A stretch of 64,000 nucleotides of DNA from Actinomadura rayongensis (GCF_009831215.1 NZ_WUTW01000001.1:1569423-1633422); one strand, 5' to 3'; positions 1-9,569 are shown, numbered from the stretch's first letter. Notes: generated by a model from the letters alone, not told the origin. Numbers and translations: made by a program.

Positions 1-203
1 GCCGCGCGGCCGTCCTCGCGGCGGTCGCGACGCCCGCCGCGACGACCGACATCGCGCGCCGCCTCGGCGTGACGCCCGGTGCGGTCAGCCAGCACCTCGG
101 CGTCCTGCGGGCCTGCGGGCTCGTCACCGGGCACCGGCTCGGCCGCCGCGTCCTCTACGCGCGGACGGCGGCGGGCGACGCGCTCGCGGCGGCCGGGGGC
201 TGA
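1..203 (+). CDS. ArsR-type winged-helix regulator, C-terminal part (5' truncated by window edge)
   Basis: The frame is open from base 3 to the TGA at 201-203, and its first codons lie outside the window. The 66 visible residues read as a winged helix-turn-helix: a TTDIARRLGVTPGAVSQHL helix pair, then a wing with LVTGHRLGRRVLYARTAAGD. That order, ending just after the wing, is typical of the ArsR/DUF5937 type of actinobacterial regulators. The effector part is missing, so the ligand cannot be guessed. It stops five bases before the end of the convergent terpene synthase gene. Whether it regulates that gene cannot be told from the sequence. Confidence 0.65.
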   Translation, partial: RAAVLAAVATPAATTDIARRLGVTPGAVSQHLGVLRACGLVTGHRLGRRVLYARTAAGDALAAAGG

Positions 204-207
204 GCCG

Positions 208-1212
208 TCAGAGCGCGGCGGACGACAGGTCCGCCCAGAGGAAGTCCAGGTACCGGCCGGACTCGCCGAGCCAGTCCAGATGCGCGCGGGGCGCCTCGCG
301 CAGGACGCGGGCGACGCGCTCCACGGCGGCGCGGTCCTCCGGCGCGCACCCCACGACGTCCAGCGTGCCCGGCATCCCGCGCGCGGCCCGCGCGACCTGC
401 TCGGTCCGCGCCTCGATGCGGTCGGCGACCGCCGCGCCCGCCTCCTCCGGGCCGAGCCCGTACGCGGCGGCCAGGACGGTCAGGAGGTTGTGGACGTCGC
501 CGTCCCGGCTCTCGCGCGGATAGGACGCGACGTCGTTGCACCAGGCCAGGACGTCGGCCGTGCCCTCGATCAGCGTCGTCCAGCACGGCGTGCCGAGCAC
601 CGGGCGCGGCAGCTCCACGCCGAGCACCGGCTCGATCAGGTCGAACAGGAACGGCGCCGCGGCGCGCCGCCGCAGCTTCGGGTACGCGCGCGGCGTGGGC
701 ACGTCGCCCATCCGGCGGTCGACGGCCTCCTGCGCGCAGCCCGTCCGGTGGTCCTCCAGATGGGACACGAAGCGGCGTCGCCACGTCCGGCTCATCAGCG
801 GGCCGGTCGCGCGCCACAGCTCGGCGAGCGACTCCTCCAGCGGACGCGCGCCGGGCCGGGCCGCGCCGCGCCGCAGCGCGCCGAGCAGGTCGGCGTAGAG
901 CGAGTGGACCGCGTTGGCGCTGCGGCCGACGGGGTCGGTGTCGGTGATGTCGTCCAGGGCGAAGGCCCAGACCGTCCAGCGCGCGAACAGCTCGACGCGG
1001 TCGGCGGGCGCGGCCGGGAACAGCCGGACGGCCAGCCGTTCGCAGCGCGACAGCGACCGGACGCCCGCGCCGAGCCCGCGGGCGCGCGTCCAGTCCTCCA
1101 GGCGCTCGGCCAGGGCGTGCGCGTCGGCGCGCGGGACGACCGGACCGGCCGGTGCGGTCACGCGGTCGCCGAGCGAGTGCAGCAAGGAGGAGACGTCCAC
1201 AATGTTGATCAT
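208..1212 (-). CDS. class I terpene synthase (sesqui/diterpene cyclase type)
   Basis: 334 residues, the usual length of a bacterial class I terpene cyclase. The metal-binding aspartate-rich motif DDITD is at 87-91 and the NSE triad NDVASYPRE at 226-234 (N226, S230, E234). Arginines near 181-183 sit where the pyrophosphate sensor is expected, and the RY pair is at 320-321. These are the full ionisation elements, so the enzyme should cyclise a prenyl diphosphate; the product cannot be read from sequence. No prenyltransferase or P450 is adjacent, so it depends on substrate made elsewhere. The ATG at 1212 lacks a clear Shine-Dalgarno; a GTG four codons on is an alternative. Confidence 0.9.
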   Translation of the reverse strand: MINIVDVSSLLHSLGDRVTAPAGPVVPRADAHALAERLEDWTRARGLGAGVRSLSRCERLAVRLFPAAPADRVELFARWTVWAFALDDITDTDPVGRSANAVHSLYADLLGALRRGAARPGARPLEESLAELWRATGPLMSRTWRRRFVSHLEDHRTGCAQEAVDRRMGDVPTPRAYPKLRRRAAAPFLFDLIEPVLGVELPRPVLGTPCWTTLIEGTADVLAWCNDVASYPRESRDGDVHNLLTVLAAAYGLGPEEAGAAVADRIEARTEQVARAARGMPGTLDVVGCAPEDRAAVERVARVLREAPRAHLDWLGESGRYLDFLWADLSSAAL

Positions 1213-1365
1213 GGTAAGGAGCGGTCGTGGACCGGCGCCGCGATCGCCACGTCAAGTTCCGGGAAAGGGAACCGGGGACGGGCGGCCCCGCGGCCCCCGC
1301 CCTTCGCCTTCCGCCACGGACCGTGGCAGAGTGCGTTGATCTTCGTGAACCGAAGGAGGCTCCCG

Positions 1366-2175
1366 ATGCCCGGACGCAGACCCGTCCGCACCGCGCTCTG
1401 CGCGGCCCTCGCCGCGCTCACCCTGGCCGCCGCCACGGCCTGCGGCGACGACTCCGCCACCGTCCAGGGCGCGCACCTCGTCAGGAAGGGCGCGCTCACC
1501 ACCTGCACGCACCTGCCCTACCCGCCGTTCCAGTCCGAGCAGGGCGGGAAGATCGTCGGCTTCGACGTCGACCTCATCGACCTGGTGGCCAAGAAGCTCG
1601 GCGTCAAGCAGAAGATCGTCGACACGCCGTTCGAGACGATCAAGACCGGCTCGGCGCTCAACGCCGGCAAGTGCGACCTCGCGGCGGCGGGCATGACGAT
1701 CCGGCCCGACCGCGCCCGGTTCATCACCTTCAGCGCGCCGTACTTCACCGCGACGCAGGCGCTGATGGGCAAGAAGGGGCAGCGGTACGGCACGCTCGCC
1801 GAGGTCAAGGACGCGGGCGTGAAGGTCGGGTCCCAGGCGTCCACGACGGGCGAGGAGTACGCGCGCTCGCAGAAGGTCGACACGGTCTCGTTCAAGGACT
1901 CGGCGTCGCTGCTCAACGGCCTGCGCACCGGCCGCGTCGACGTGATCATCGAGGACTACCCGGTGATCCAGGGCTGGCTGAAGGACCCGGCCAACGCCGC
2001 CTACGCGCTGGACGGCAACTTCGACACGGGCGAGAAGTACGGGTTCGCCGTCCGCAAGGACCAGAACCCCGGCCTCGTCACGATCATCAACCAGGTGATC
2101 GCCACGGCCCGCGCCGACGGCTCCTACAAGCGGATCTACGAGAAGTGGATCGGCCCGATGCCCGCGGGGAGCTGA
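1366..2175 (+). CDS. polar amino acid ABC transporter, substrate-binding lipoprotein
   Basis: 269 residues. AAGGAGG at 1353-1359 fixes the ATG at 1366. The N-terminus is a lipoprotein signal with arginines, a hydrophobic stretch and Cys26 in LAAATAC. The mature part is a family 3 periplasmic binding fold: [16 protein letters not shown] near the start, [20 protein letters not shown], and a C-terminal [12 protein letters not shown], which are typical of the HisJ/GlnH class. It captures an amino acid outside the membrane and passes it to the permease encoded two bases downstream. Substrate identity (glutamine, glutamate, histidine or cystine) is undetermined. First gene of a three-gene operon. 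Confidence 0.9.
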   Translation: MPGRRPVRTALCAALAALTLAAATACGDDSATVQGAHLVRKGALTTCTHLPYPPFQSEQGGKIVGFDVDLIDLVAKKLGVKQKIVDTPFETIKTGSALNAGKCDLAAAGMTIRPDRARFITFSAPYFTATQALMGKKGQRYGTLAEVKDAGVKVGSQASTTGEEYARSQKVDTVSFKDSASLLNGLRTGRVDVIIEDYPVIQGWLKDPANAAYALDGNFDTGEKYGFAVRKDQNPGLVTIINQVIATARADGSYKRIYEKWIGPMPAGS

Positions 2176-2177
2176 CC

Positions 2178-3005
2178 GTGGCCACCGGACCCACCACGGC
2201 CCTGCGGGCGGGGGCGGCGCGGCGCCGGCGGCGGCGTCTCGTGCGCGGCGCGGAGTACGCCGTGTTCGCCGCCGTGATCGCGGCGCTCGCCGTCCTCGCC
2301 GACTGGGGCTCGCTGCGGACGAACTTCTTCAACACCGACGTCATCGGCGGCCTGTTCCCCGACATCATCACCGTCGGGCTGCGCAACACCGTCCTCTACA
2401 CGGCGATCGGGTTCGTCCTCGGCCTGGCCGCCGGGCTGCTCATCGCGCTGATGCGGCTGTCGAGCGTGCTGCCGTACCGCTGGTTCGCCGTCGCGTACGT
2501 CGAGGTGTTCCGGGGGCTGCCCGCGCTGCTGATCTTCATCTTCGTCGGCGTCGGCGTCCCGCTGGCCTTCCCCGGGACGAACCTGCCCGGCGGCGTCTAC
2601 GGGCAGGCCGGGCTCGCGCTCGCGCTCGTCTCGGCCGCGTACATGGCCGAGACGATCCGGGCGGGCATCGAGGCCGTCCCGCGCGGCCAGATGGAGGCGG
2701 CCCGCTCGCTCGGCATGTCGCACGGCCGCGCGATGCGGACGATCATCATCCCGCAGGCGCTCCGGACGGTCATCCCGCCGCTCACCAACGAGCTGGTCCT
2801 GCTGTTCAAGGACTCGTCGCTGGCCCTGTTCATCGGCGTCTCCCTCGGCCAGCGGGAACTCGCCAAGTTCGGGCAGGACCTCGCGAGCGAGAAGGGCAAC
2901 ACGACCCCGATCGTCGTCGCCGGGCTCTGCTACCTGCTCATCACGATCCCGCTGGGCCACCTCGCCCGGCGGCTGGAGACACGGCGGCGCGGGGAGGCGC
3001 GATGA
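2178..3005 (+). CDS. polar amino acid ABC transporter, permease
   Basis: 275 residues from a GTG at 2178, two bases after the binding-protein stop and preceded by GGGGAG. A basic N-terminus is followed by about five or six hydrophobic segments. The EAA loop that contacts the ATPase is visible at about 173-194 ([20 protein letters not shown]). This belongs to the HisM/GlnP family, and the single permease gene probably forms a homodimer. The stop overlaps the start of the ATPase gene (ATGA), so translation is coupled. Confidence 0.92.
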   Translation: MATGPTTALRAGAARRRRRRLVRGAEYAVFAAVIAALAVLADWGSLRTNFFNTDVIGGLFPDIITVGLRNTVLYTAIGFVLGLAAGLLIALMRLSSVLPYRWFAVAYVEVFRGLPALLIFIFVGVGVPLAFPGTNLPGGVYGQAGLALALVSAAYMAETIRAGIEAVPRGQMEAARSLGMSHGRAMRTIIIPQALRTVIPPLTNELVLLFKDSSLALFIGVSLGQRELAKFGQDLASEKGNTTPIVVAGLCYLLITIPLGHLARRLETRRRGEAR

Positions 3006-3805
3006 ACGCGATCGAGATCACCGGGCTGCGCAAGGCGTTCGGGGACGAGGAGGTCCTGCGCGGGATCGACCTGACCGTCGCGGCGGGCGAGGTCGTGTGC
3101 GTCATCGGCCCGTCAGGGTCGGGCAAGTCGACGCTGCTGCGCTGCGTGAACGTGCTGGAGGAGCCGACGGCCGGGACGATCCTCGTCAACGGCGCCGAGA
3201 TCACCGACCCCGACGCCGACCTCGACGCCCTGCGGCGCGGCATCGGCATGGTCTTCCAGCAGTTCAACCTCTTCCCGCACCTCACCGCCCTGGAGAACGT
3301 GATGGTCGCGCCGATGAAGGTTCTGCGACGATCACGTGACGACGCGGAGCGCATCGCGCGCGACCATCTCGCCCGCGTCGGGCTCGCCGACCGCGCCGAC
3401 GCGTTCCCCCGGCGCCTGTCGGGCGGCCAGCAGCAGCGCGTCGCGATCGCGCGGGCGCTCGCGATGGGGCCGGACGTCATGCTGTTCGACGAGCCCACGT
3501 CCGCGCTGGACCCCGAACTCGTCGGCGACGTCCTCGGCGTCATGCGCAAGCTCGCCGAGGCGGGGATGACCATGCTCGTCGTCACCCACGAGATGAGCTT
3601 CGCCCGCGAGGTCGCCGACCGCGTCGTGTTCCTGGACGGCGGCGTCATCGTGGAGTCCGGACCCGCCGCTCAGGTCATCGCCGAACCCCGGATGCCGCGC
3701 ACCCGCGAGTTCCTCGCCCGCGTCCTGGACCCCGCGTCGGCGGTGGATCCGGGACGCGCGTCCGACTCGTCCGCTGACAGCGGAACCGGCCCCGGTAAGG
3801 ACTGA
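3002..3805 (+). CDS. polar amino acid ABC transporter, ATP-binding protein
   Basis: 267 residues. Walker [10 protein letters not shown] is at 36-44, the Q-loop at 86-87, the signature LSGGQQQR at 139-146, Walker B VMLFDEP at 159-165 and the switch histidine at 196. It is very close to the GlnQ/HisP class and energises the importer encoded just upstream. The start overlaps the permease stop by four bases. The last 25 residues are a Ser/Asp-rich tail not found in typical GlnQ proteins. No clear terminator follows; the next gene has its own promoter-like region. Confidence 0.93.
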   Translation: MNAIEITGLRKAFGDEEVLRGIDLTVAAGEVVCVIGPSGSGKSTLLRCVNVLEEPTAGTILVNGAEITDPDADLDALRRGIGMVFQQFNLFPHLTALENVMVAPMKVLRRSRDDAERIARDHLARVGLADRADAFPRRLSGGQQQRVAIARALAMGPDVMLFDEPTSALDPELVGDVLGVMRKLAEAGMTMLVVTHEMSFAREVADRVVFLDGGVIVESGPAAQVIAEPRMPRTREFLARVLDPASAVDPGRASDSSADSGTGPGKD

Positions 3806-3916
3806 CGCACCCGACCGCCGGTGTGGCGCGGGCCGTTCGTATGGCAAAGTTTGTCCTAGTCGCGCCCGGGTTGCGCACCGCGTCCCGTGGGGCGGTCCCG
3901 GGCCGCCGGAACGGAC

Positions 3917-3948
3917 GTAACGTCGCGGTAACAGCGGCGGGGCATACT
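3917..3948 (+). promoter_or_regulatory. GlnR-like box and -10 element before the glnA2-like gene
   Basis: GTAAC at 3917-3921, six bases, then GTAAC at 3928-3932. This matches the GTnAC-n6-GaAAC layout known for actinobacterial GlnR sites. A -10-like CATACT lies at 3943-3948, giving a start near 3955 and a leader of roughly 130 bases. The box would lie around the -35 region, where an activator can act. The match is by eye. Confidence 0.5.
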
Positions 3949-4085
3949 GCAAGCGAGGCGTACCTGTCGGCACCAGCGCCACGTCATCGGGGGTCCCGGC
4001 CCCGCGTTAGGCCCGGAGGCCGCGCGGGAAGGGGCCGGGGGACCGGTGAGCGCCGGCCGGCACCGCACCACCGAGGGAGAAGGCA

Positions 4086-5447
4086 TTGGACCGTCAGCAG
4101 GAGTTCGTGCTCCGCACGCTGGAGGAGCGCGACATCCGCTTCATCCGGCTGTGGTTCACCGACGTGCTCGGCTTTCTGAAGTCCGTCGCCGTCGCGCCCG
4201 CGGAACTCGAAGGCGCCTTCGGCGAGGGCATCGGCTTCGACGGGTCGGCGATCGAGGGCTTCGCGCGCGTCTACGAGGCCGACATGATCGCCAAGCCGGA
4301 CCCGTCGACGTTCCAGGTCCTGCCCTGGCGCAGCGAGAGCCCCGGCGTCGCCCGCATGTTCTGCGACATCCTCATGCCGGACGGCACGCCGAGCTTCGCC
4401 GACCCCCGGTTCGTGCTGAAGCGGACGCTGGCCCGCGCCGCCGACCTCGGTTTCACCTTTTACACCCACCCCGAGGTCGAGTTCTTCCTGCTGTCGGACC
4501 GGCCCGAGGACGGCCGCGAGCCCACCCCGGTGGACTCGGGCGGCTACTTCGACCACACCCCGCACAGCTCCGCCCACGACTTCCGGCGCAACGCGATCAC
4601 GATGCTGGAGGCCATGGGCATCTCGGTGGAGTTCAGCCACCACGAGGGCGCGCCCGGCCAGCAGGAGATCGACCTGCGCTACGCCGACGCCCTCACCACC
4701 GCCGACAACATCATGACGTTCCGGCTCGTCATGAAGGAGGTCGCGCTCGAACAGGGCGTGTACGCGTCCTTCATGCCGAAGCCGTTCACCGACCACCCCG
4801 GGTCGGGGATGCACACCCACATGTCGCTGTTCGAGGGCGACCGCAACGCGTTCTACGAGCCCGGCGCCGAGTTCCAGCTCTCCAAGGTCGGCCGCGCGTT
4901 CATCGCGGGCCTGCTGCGGCACTCCGCCGAGATCACGGCCGTCTGCAACCAGTGGGTGAACTCCTACAAGCGGCTGTGGGGCGGCGTCGGGTCCACGGCG
5001 GGCGCGGGCGGCGAGGCGCCGTCCTACATCTGCTGGGGGCACAACAACCGGTCCGCGCTCGTGCGCGTCCCGATGTACAAGCCGCACAAGGGCCACGCGA
5101 CGCGCGTGGAGTTCCGCTCGCTCGACACCGCCGCCAACCCCTACCTCGCGTTCGCGGCCATGCTCGGCGCCGGGCTCAAGGGCATCGAGGAGGGCTACGA
5201 GCTGCCGCCGGGCGCGGAGGACGACGTCTGGGCGCTCACCCCGGCCGAGCGCCGCGCGCTCGGCATCGAGCCGCTCCCGCAGGACCTGGACGACGCCATC
5301 CACGCGATGGAGCACAGCGAGCTGATGGCCGACGTCCTCGGCGAGCACGTCTTCGACTTCTTTCTCCGCAACAAGCGGCAGGAATGGGAGGAGTACCGGC
5401 GCGAGGTGACCCAGTTCGAGCGCAAGCGGTTGATCAGCATCCTTTGA
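4086..5447 (+). CDS. glnA2: type I glutamine synthetase-like enzyme, GlnA2 class
   Basis: 453 residues from a TTG at 4086, preceded by GGGAGAAGG. The N-terminus MDRQQEFVLRTLEERDIRF and GIGFDGSAIEGFARV are hallmarks of actinobacterial GlnA2 (GSI-alpha). Active-site blocks are present: HPEVEFF near 128-134, GSGMHTHMS at 239-247, and the RVEFRSLDTAANPYLA region. At the position where GlnA has the adenylylated tyrosine (DLYEL), this protein has DVWAL with Trp382, so GlnE should not modify it. Some Streptomyces GlnA2 proteins glutamylate polyamines, so the substrate may not be ammonia. It lies directly upstream of glnE, as in mycobacteria. Confidence 0.92.
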   Translation: MDRQQEFVLRTLEERDIRFIRLWFTDVLGFLKSVAVAPAELEGAFGEGIGFDGSAIEGFARVYEADMIAKPDPSTFQVLPWRSESPGVARMFCDILMPDGTPSFADPRFVLKRTLARAADLGFTFYTHPEVEFFLLSDRPEDGREPTPVDSGGYFDHTPHSSAHDFRRNAITMLEAMGISVEFSHHEGAPGQQEIDLRYADALTTADNIMTFRLVMKEVALEQGVYASFMPKPFTDHPGSGMHTHMSLFEGDRNAFYEPGAEFQLSKVGRAFIAGLLRHSAEITAVCNQWVNSYKRLWGGVGSTAGAGGEAPSYICWGHNNRSALVRVPMYKPHKGHATRVEFRSLDTAANPYLAFAAMLGAGLKGIEEGYELPPGAEDDVWALTPAERRALGIEPLPQDLDDAIHAMEHSELMADVLGEHVFDFFLRNKRQEWEEYRREVTQFERKRLISIL

Positions 5448-5522
5448 CGGCGCGGCCGGATCGGGCCGATTTGAGATCGGCTCGTAAGGCCGTCCGGCCG
5501 TCCGTACGGGGCTTCGCGGGTT

Positions 5523-5528
5523 TACGGT
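5523..5528 (+). promoter_or_regulatory. -10 hexamer of a leaderless glnE transcript
   Basis: TACGGT ends seven bases before the GTG at 5536 and no Shine-Dalgarno precedes that GTG. This suggests glnE has its own leaderless promoter besides read-through from glnA2. Confidence 0.5.
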
Positions 5529-5535
5529 TGACGCC

Positions 5536-8500
5536 GTGAGCGAGTCGTGGACATCTGAACGCCGCCCCTCTTTGACCGGTCGCCTGGCGCGGCTCGGCTT
5601 CACCGACGCCGCCCGGGCGGAGCGGCTGCTGGCCGAGGCCGACCGCGGCCCCGGCACGCTGCCGGGGGACGAGCTGATCGGCGCGCTCGGCGGCACCGCC
5701 GACCCCGACCTCGCGCTCGGCGGCCTGCTGCGGCTGTTCGCCGCGGCCGACGAGCGGGGCATCGGCGCCGCGCTGCGCACCGCGCTCGGGGCCGAGCCCG
5801 ACGTGCGGGACCGGCTGCTGGCCGTCCTCGGCGTGAGCGACGCGCTCGCCGACCACCTCGCCCGTCACCCCGGGCACTGGACGGTCCTGCGCGCGACGCC
5901 CGCCGACTTCCCCGCGACGGCGGGCCAGGGCGCGCTGCCCGGGGACGAAGACGTGGAGCCGTCGCGGGAGCTGCGCGCCGCCGAACTGCGGGCCGCGCTG
6001 CTGCGGGCCGTCGGCGCGGACCCCGCCGCCCCCGACCCCGTCGCGGCCGGCTCGGGCGGCGACACGCTCGTCGCGCTGCGCGCCGAGTACCGCCGCCAGC
6101 TCCTCGCCCTCGCCGGACTCGACCTCACCGGCGCCGCCGACGTGTCCGGCGTCGCCGCCGACCTCGCCGACCTCGCCGCCGCCGCGCTGGCGGCCGGGCT
6201 CGCCGTCGCGCGCGCCGAGGTGCCCGAGCACGCGTCCTGCCGGCTCGCCGTCATCGGCATGGGCAAGGCGGGCGGCCGGGAGCTGAACTACGTCAGCGAC
6301 GTCGACGTGATCTTCGTCGCCGAGGCCGCCGACGGCGTCGAGGAGGACGCCGCGCTGCGCGTCGCCACCCGGCTCGCGTCGGCGATGATGCGGGCGTGCT
6401 CGGCCAGCACCGTCGAGGGCTCGCTGTGGGAGGTGGACGCGGCGCTGCGGCCCGAGGGGAAGGCCGGGCCGCTCGTCCGGTCCCTGAACAGCCACCGCGC
6501 GTACTACGAGCGCTGGGCCAAGACGTGGGAGTTCCAGGCGCTCCTGAAGGCCCGTCCGCTCGCGGGCGACCCCGGGCTCGGCGAGCGCTACCTCGCCACG
6601 ATCACGCCGCTGGTGTGGAAGGCCGCCGAGGGCGAGAAGTTCGTCGAGGACGTCCAGGACATGCGCCGCCGGGTCGAGGCCGACCTGCATCGGCGCTCGG
6701 CCGAGGCCGAACGGCAGCTCAAGCTCGGCCCGGGCGGGCTGCGCGACATCGAGTTCGCGGTGCAGCTTCTTCAGCTCGTCCACGGCCGCGCCGACGAGTC
6801 GCTGCGCAGCCCCACCACGCTCGACGCGCTCGACGCCCTGTCGGCCGGGGGCTACGTCGGGCGCGACGATGCCGCGGCGCTCGCGTCCGCGTACCGGTTC
6901 CTGCGCCGCGTCGAGCACCTCGTCCAGCTCCACCACCTGCGGCGCACCCATCTCGTCCCGGACGACGAGGCGGACCTGCGGCGCCTCGGCCGCGCGCTCG
7001 GGCTGCGCGCCGAACCGGTCGGGGAGTTCACCGCGCTGTGGCGGCGGCACGCCCGCGAGGTCCGCCGCATCCACGAGAAGCTGTTCTACCGGCCGCTGCT
7101 GCGCGCCGTCGCCAAGCTGCCCGGCGAGGAGGCCCGGCTGACGCCCGACGCGGCGCGGACGCGGCTCGTCGCGCTCGGCTACCACGACCCGGCGGGCGCG
7201 CTGCGGCACATCGAGGCGCTGACGTCCGGGGTGTCGCGGCGCGCGTCGATCCAGCGGACGCTGCTGCCGGTCATGCTCGGCTGGTTCGCCGACGCGCCCG
7301 ACCCCGACGCCGGGCTGCTGGCGTTCCGCAAGGTCAGCGACGCCCTGGGCGCCACGCCCTGGTACCTGCGGCTGCTGCGCGACGAGGTCACGGTCGCCGA
7401 GCGGATGGCGCGCGTCCTCGGCACCAGCCGGTACGCGACCGACCTGCTGCTGCGCGCGCCCGAGGCCGTCACGATCCTCGGCAGCAAGGCGGAGCTGACG
7501 CCCCGGCCGCTCGCGGCGCTGCGCAGCGAGGTCCTGGCGGGCGTCCGCCGGCACACCGGGTCGGACGGGCAGCCCGTCGCCAAACAGGGCGGGGCGCTGC
7601 CCGCCGAGGACGCCGTCGCGGCGGCGCGGGCCGTCCGGCGGCGCGAGCTGTTCCGGGTCTCGGTCGCCGACGTGCTCGGCCTCACCGAGATCGAGACGGT
7701 CGGGGAGTCCCTGACCGACATCACGACCGTCACGCTGGAGGCCGCGCTCCAGGCCGCCACCAGCAAGATCGAGATGGAGCGCCGGACGCCGCTGCCGACC
7801 CGGCTCGCCATCGTCGCGATGGGCCGGTTCGGCGGCCACGAGATGGGCTATGGCAGCGACGCCGACATCATGTTCGTCCACGACCCGCTGCCCGGCGCCG
7901 ACGACGCGGACGCGGGCCGCGCCGCCCACGCCGTCGCCGAGGAGACGCGCCGCCTGCTGGCGCTGCCCGCCGCCGACCCGCCGCTGGAACTGGATCCGAA
8001 CCTGCGCCCGGAGGGACGGCAGGGGCCGCTGGTCCGCTCACTGGCGTCCTACGCCGCCTACTACGCGCGCTGGTCGGCGCCCTGGGAGAGCCAGGCGCTG
8101 CTGCGCGCCGACCCGCTCATCGGGGACGCGGAGCTGAACGAGAAGTTCCGCGCCCTCATCGACCCGATCCGCTGGCCCGAGGACGGCATCGACGACGACG
8201 CCCTGCGCCAGATCCGGCGGCTGAAGGCGCGCATGGAGTCCGAGCGGCTGCCGCGCGGCGTCGAGCGCCGCCTGCACATGAAGCTCGGCCCCGGCGGCCT
8301 GTCGGACGTCGAGTGGGTCGCGCAGCTCCTCCAGCTCCAGCACGCCTGGGAGGTGCCCGCGCTGCGCACCACCCGGACGCTCGCCGCGCTGGACGCCGCC
8401 GTCGCCGCGCACCTGCTCGACGCGTCCGACGCCGAGGCCCTGGCGGACGCGTGGCGGCTGGCGTCCCGGCTGCGCGGCGCGATGATGCTCGTGCGCGGAC

Positions 8501-8658
8501 GTGCGTCCGACCTGCTGCCGACCGACCACCACAACGAGCGGACGTCCATCACCCAGATGCTCGGCTACGCGGCCACCGGCGAACTGCTGGAGGACTACCG
8601 GCGCCGCGCCCGCCACGCCCGCGCGGTCGTGGACCGCGTCTTCTACGGCGTCGAATAG
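5536..8658 (+). CDS. glnE: bifunctional glutamine synthetase adenylyltransferase/deadenylase GlnE
   Basis: 1040 residues, the length of full two-domain GlnE. Two nucleotidyltransferase modules are visible: the deadenylylation-type one at about 241-260 (GMGKAGGRELNYVSDVDVIF) and the adenylylation-type one at about 763-780 (GRFGGHEMGYGSDADIMFV). Each has the G-x-SD-x-D metal motif and is followed by a helical region with KLGPGGLRDIEF or KLGPGGLSDVEW. It attaches or removes AMP at the regulatory tyrosine of GlnA according to nitrogen status. The probable target, glnA, lies 1.8 kb away on the other strand with Tyr402 in DLYELPP. Confidence 0.96.
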   Translation: MSESWTSERRPSLTGRLARLGFTDAARAERLLAEADRGPGTLPGDELIGALGGTADPDLALGGLLRLFAAADERGIGAALRTALGAEPDVRDRLLAVLGVSDALADHLARHPGHWTVLRATPADFPATAGQGALPGDEDVEPSRELRAAELRAALLRAVGADPAAPDPVAAGSGGDTLVALRAEYRRQLLALAGLDLTGAADVSGVAADLADLAAAALAAGLAVARAEVPEHASCRLAVIGMGKAGGRELNYVSDVDVIFVAEAADGVEEDAALRVATRLASAMMRACSASTVEGSLWEVDAALRPEGKAGPLVRSLNSHRAYYERWAKTWEFQALLKARPLAGDPGLGERYLATITPLVWKAAEGEKFVEDVQDMRRRVEADLHRRSAEAERQLKLGPGGLRDIEFAVQLLQLVHGRADESLRSPTTLDALDALSAGGYVGRDDAAALASAYRFLRRVEHLVQLHHLRRTHLVPDDEADLRRLGRALGLRAEPVGEFTALWRRHAREVRRIHEKLFYRPLLRAVAKLPGEEARLTPDAARTRLVALGYHDPAGALRHIEALTSGVSRRASIQRTLLPVMLGWFADAPDPDAGLLAFRKVSDALGATPWYLRLLRDEVTVAERMARVLGTSRYATDLLLRAPEAVTILGSKAELTPRPLAALRSEVLAGVRRHTGSDGQPVAKQGGALPAEDAVAAARAVRRRELFRVSVADVLGLTEIETVGESLTDITTVTLEAALQAATSKIEMERRTPLPTRLAIVAMGRFGGHEMGYGSDADIMFVHDPLPGADDADAGRAAHAVAEETRRLLALPAADPPLELDPNLRPEGRQGPLVRSLASYAAYYARWSAPWESQALLRADPLIGDAELNEKFRALIDPIRWPEDGIDDDALRQIRRLKARMESERLPRGVERRLHMKLGPGGLSDVEWVAQLLQLQHAWEVPALRTTRTLAALDAAVAAHLLDASDAEALADAWRLASRLRGAMMLVRGRASDLLPTDHHNERTSITQMLGYAATGELLEDYRRRARHARAVVDRVFYGVE

Positions 8659-8663
8659 GCGAC

Positions 8664-8693
8664 GGGCGCCCCGGGGAGAGCCCCGGGGCGCCC
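8664..8693. terminator. hairpin terminator between glnE and the convergent PAP2 gene
   Basis: Perfect 13-bp inverted repeat, GGGCGCCCCGGGG at 8664-8676 and its complement at 8681-8693, with an AGAG loop. It sits in the 41-base gap between convergent genes and can serve both strands. No U-tract follows, as is usual in high-GC actinomycetes. Confidence 0.8.
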
Positions 8694-8699
8694 GGTGTC

Positions 8700-9569
8700 T
8701 CAGGCCGCCGACGACTCGCGCGGCGTGCCCGGAGCCGAGGCGTGCTGCTGGCGGAGCCGCGCCAGCGCCCTGCCCGGCAGCCCCGACCAGCGCGCCGGGC
8801 ACCGGTGGTAGGCGAGCCACGCCAGGCCGAGCGACGCGCCGATGAGGCCCATCCCGACGACCGCGTCCAGCACGTAGTGGTTGGCGGTCGAGAGGATCAC
8901 GAACAGCGTCGTCGCCGGATACAGCAGCGCCGCGACCCGCACCCACCGGCGCGAGGCCAGCCGCGCGACGACGAACCCGCACCACAGCGCCCAGCCCGCG
9001 TGCATCGACGGCATCGCCGCGTACTGGTTGGTGAGCGTGCCGGACGCGTCGCTGGCGTACAGCCCGAGCGAGTGCAGGGCCGTCACCGGGTCCACGAAGC
9101 CTTCGGCGTGCAGGAAGCGCGGCGGCGCGAGCGGGTACAGCCAGAAGCCGAGCAGCGCGACGGCCGTCGCGGTGATCAGCGACGTCCGCAGCCACCGGTA
9201 CTCGGCCGGACGGCAGCGCCACACCCACACCACCACCGCGATCGTGATCACGAAATGCGCGGTGGCGTAGAAGACGTTGGCGGTGCGCGCCAGCCAGGGG
9301 ACGTGCAGCAGCGTCTGGTTGAGGCCCAGTTCGACGTCGATCCCGAGGAACCGCTCGAACCGCAGGATCTGCTCGGCGTGCCGGAAGGCGGGGGCGGTGC
9401 CGTCCGACACGAGCACGAGCCGGGTCAGCGTGTAGCCCGTGTAGAAGACGACGATGAGGAGCAGCTCGCGCCAGACGGCGGGAGCGGTGGCCGGGCCGGG
9501 CCGGGCGTCGCGGTCGCGACCGCCGGGCCGAGGCTGGCCTCTGGGGGGTGCTGGGGCGGTTTGGGCCAT
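8700..9569 (-). CDS. PAP2-superfamily membrane phosphatase/phosphotransferase (inositolphosphotransferase-like)
   Basis: 289 residues with about six hydrophobic segments after a Pro/Gly/Arg-rich cytoplasmic N-terminus. PAP2 motifs are in order: YPLAPPRFL near 165, MPSMHAGWALW near 205, and TANHYVLDAVVG near 245, whose histidines form the catalytic pair. The arrangement is that of the Aur1/Ipt1-like PAP2_3 subgroup, which acts on phospholipid or inositol-phosphate head groups. The substrate is unknown. It is transcribed towards glnE with a shared terminator. The start codon has only a weak AGGTAG before it. Confidence 0.82.
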   Translation of the reverse strand: MAQTAPAPPRGQPRPGGRDRDARPGPATAPAVWRELLLIVVFYTGYTLTRLVLVSDGTAPAFRHAEQILRFERFLGIDVELGLNQTLLHVPWLARTANVFYATAHFVITIAVVVWVWRCRPAEYRWLRTSLITATAVALLGFWLYPLAPPRFLHAEGFVDPVTALHSLGLYASDASGTLTNQYAAMPSMHAGWALWCGFVVARLASRRWVRVAALLYPATTLFVILSTANHYVLDAVVGMGLIGASLGLAWLAYHRCPARWSGLPGRALARLRQQHASAPGTPRESSAA

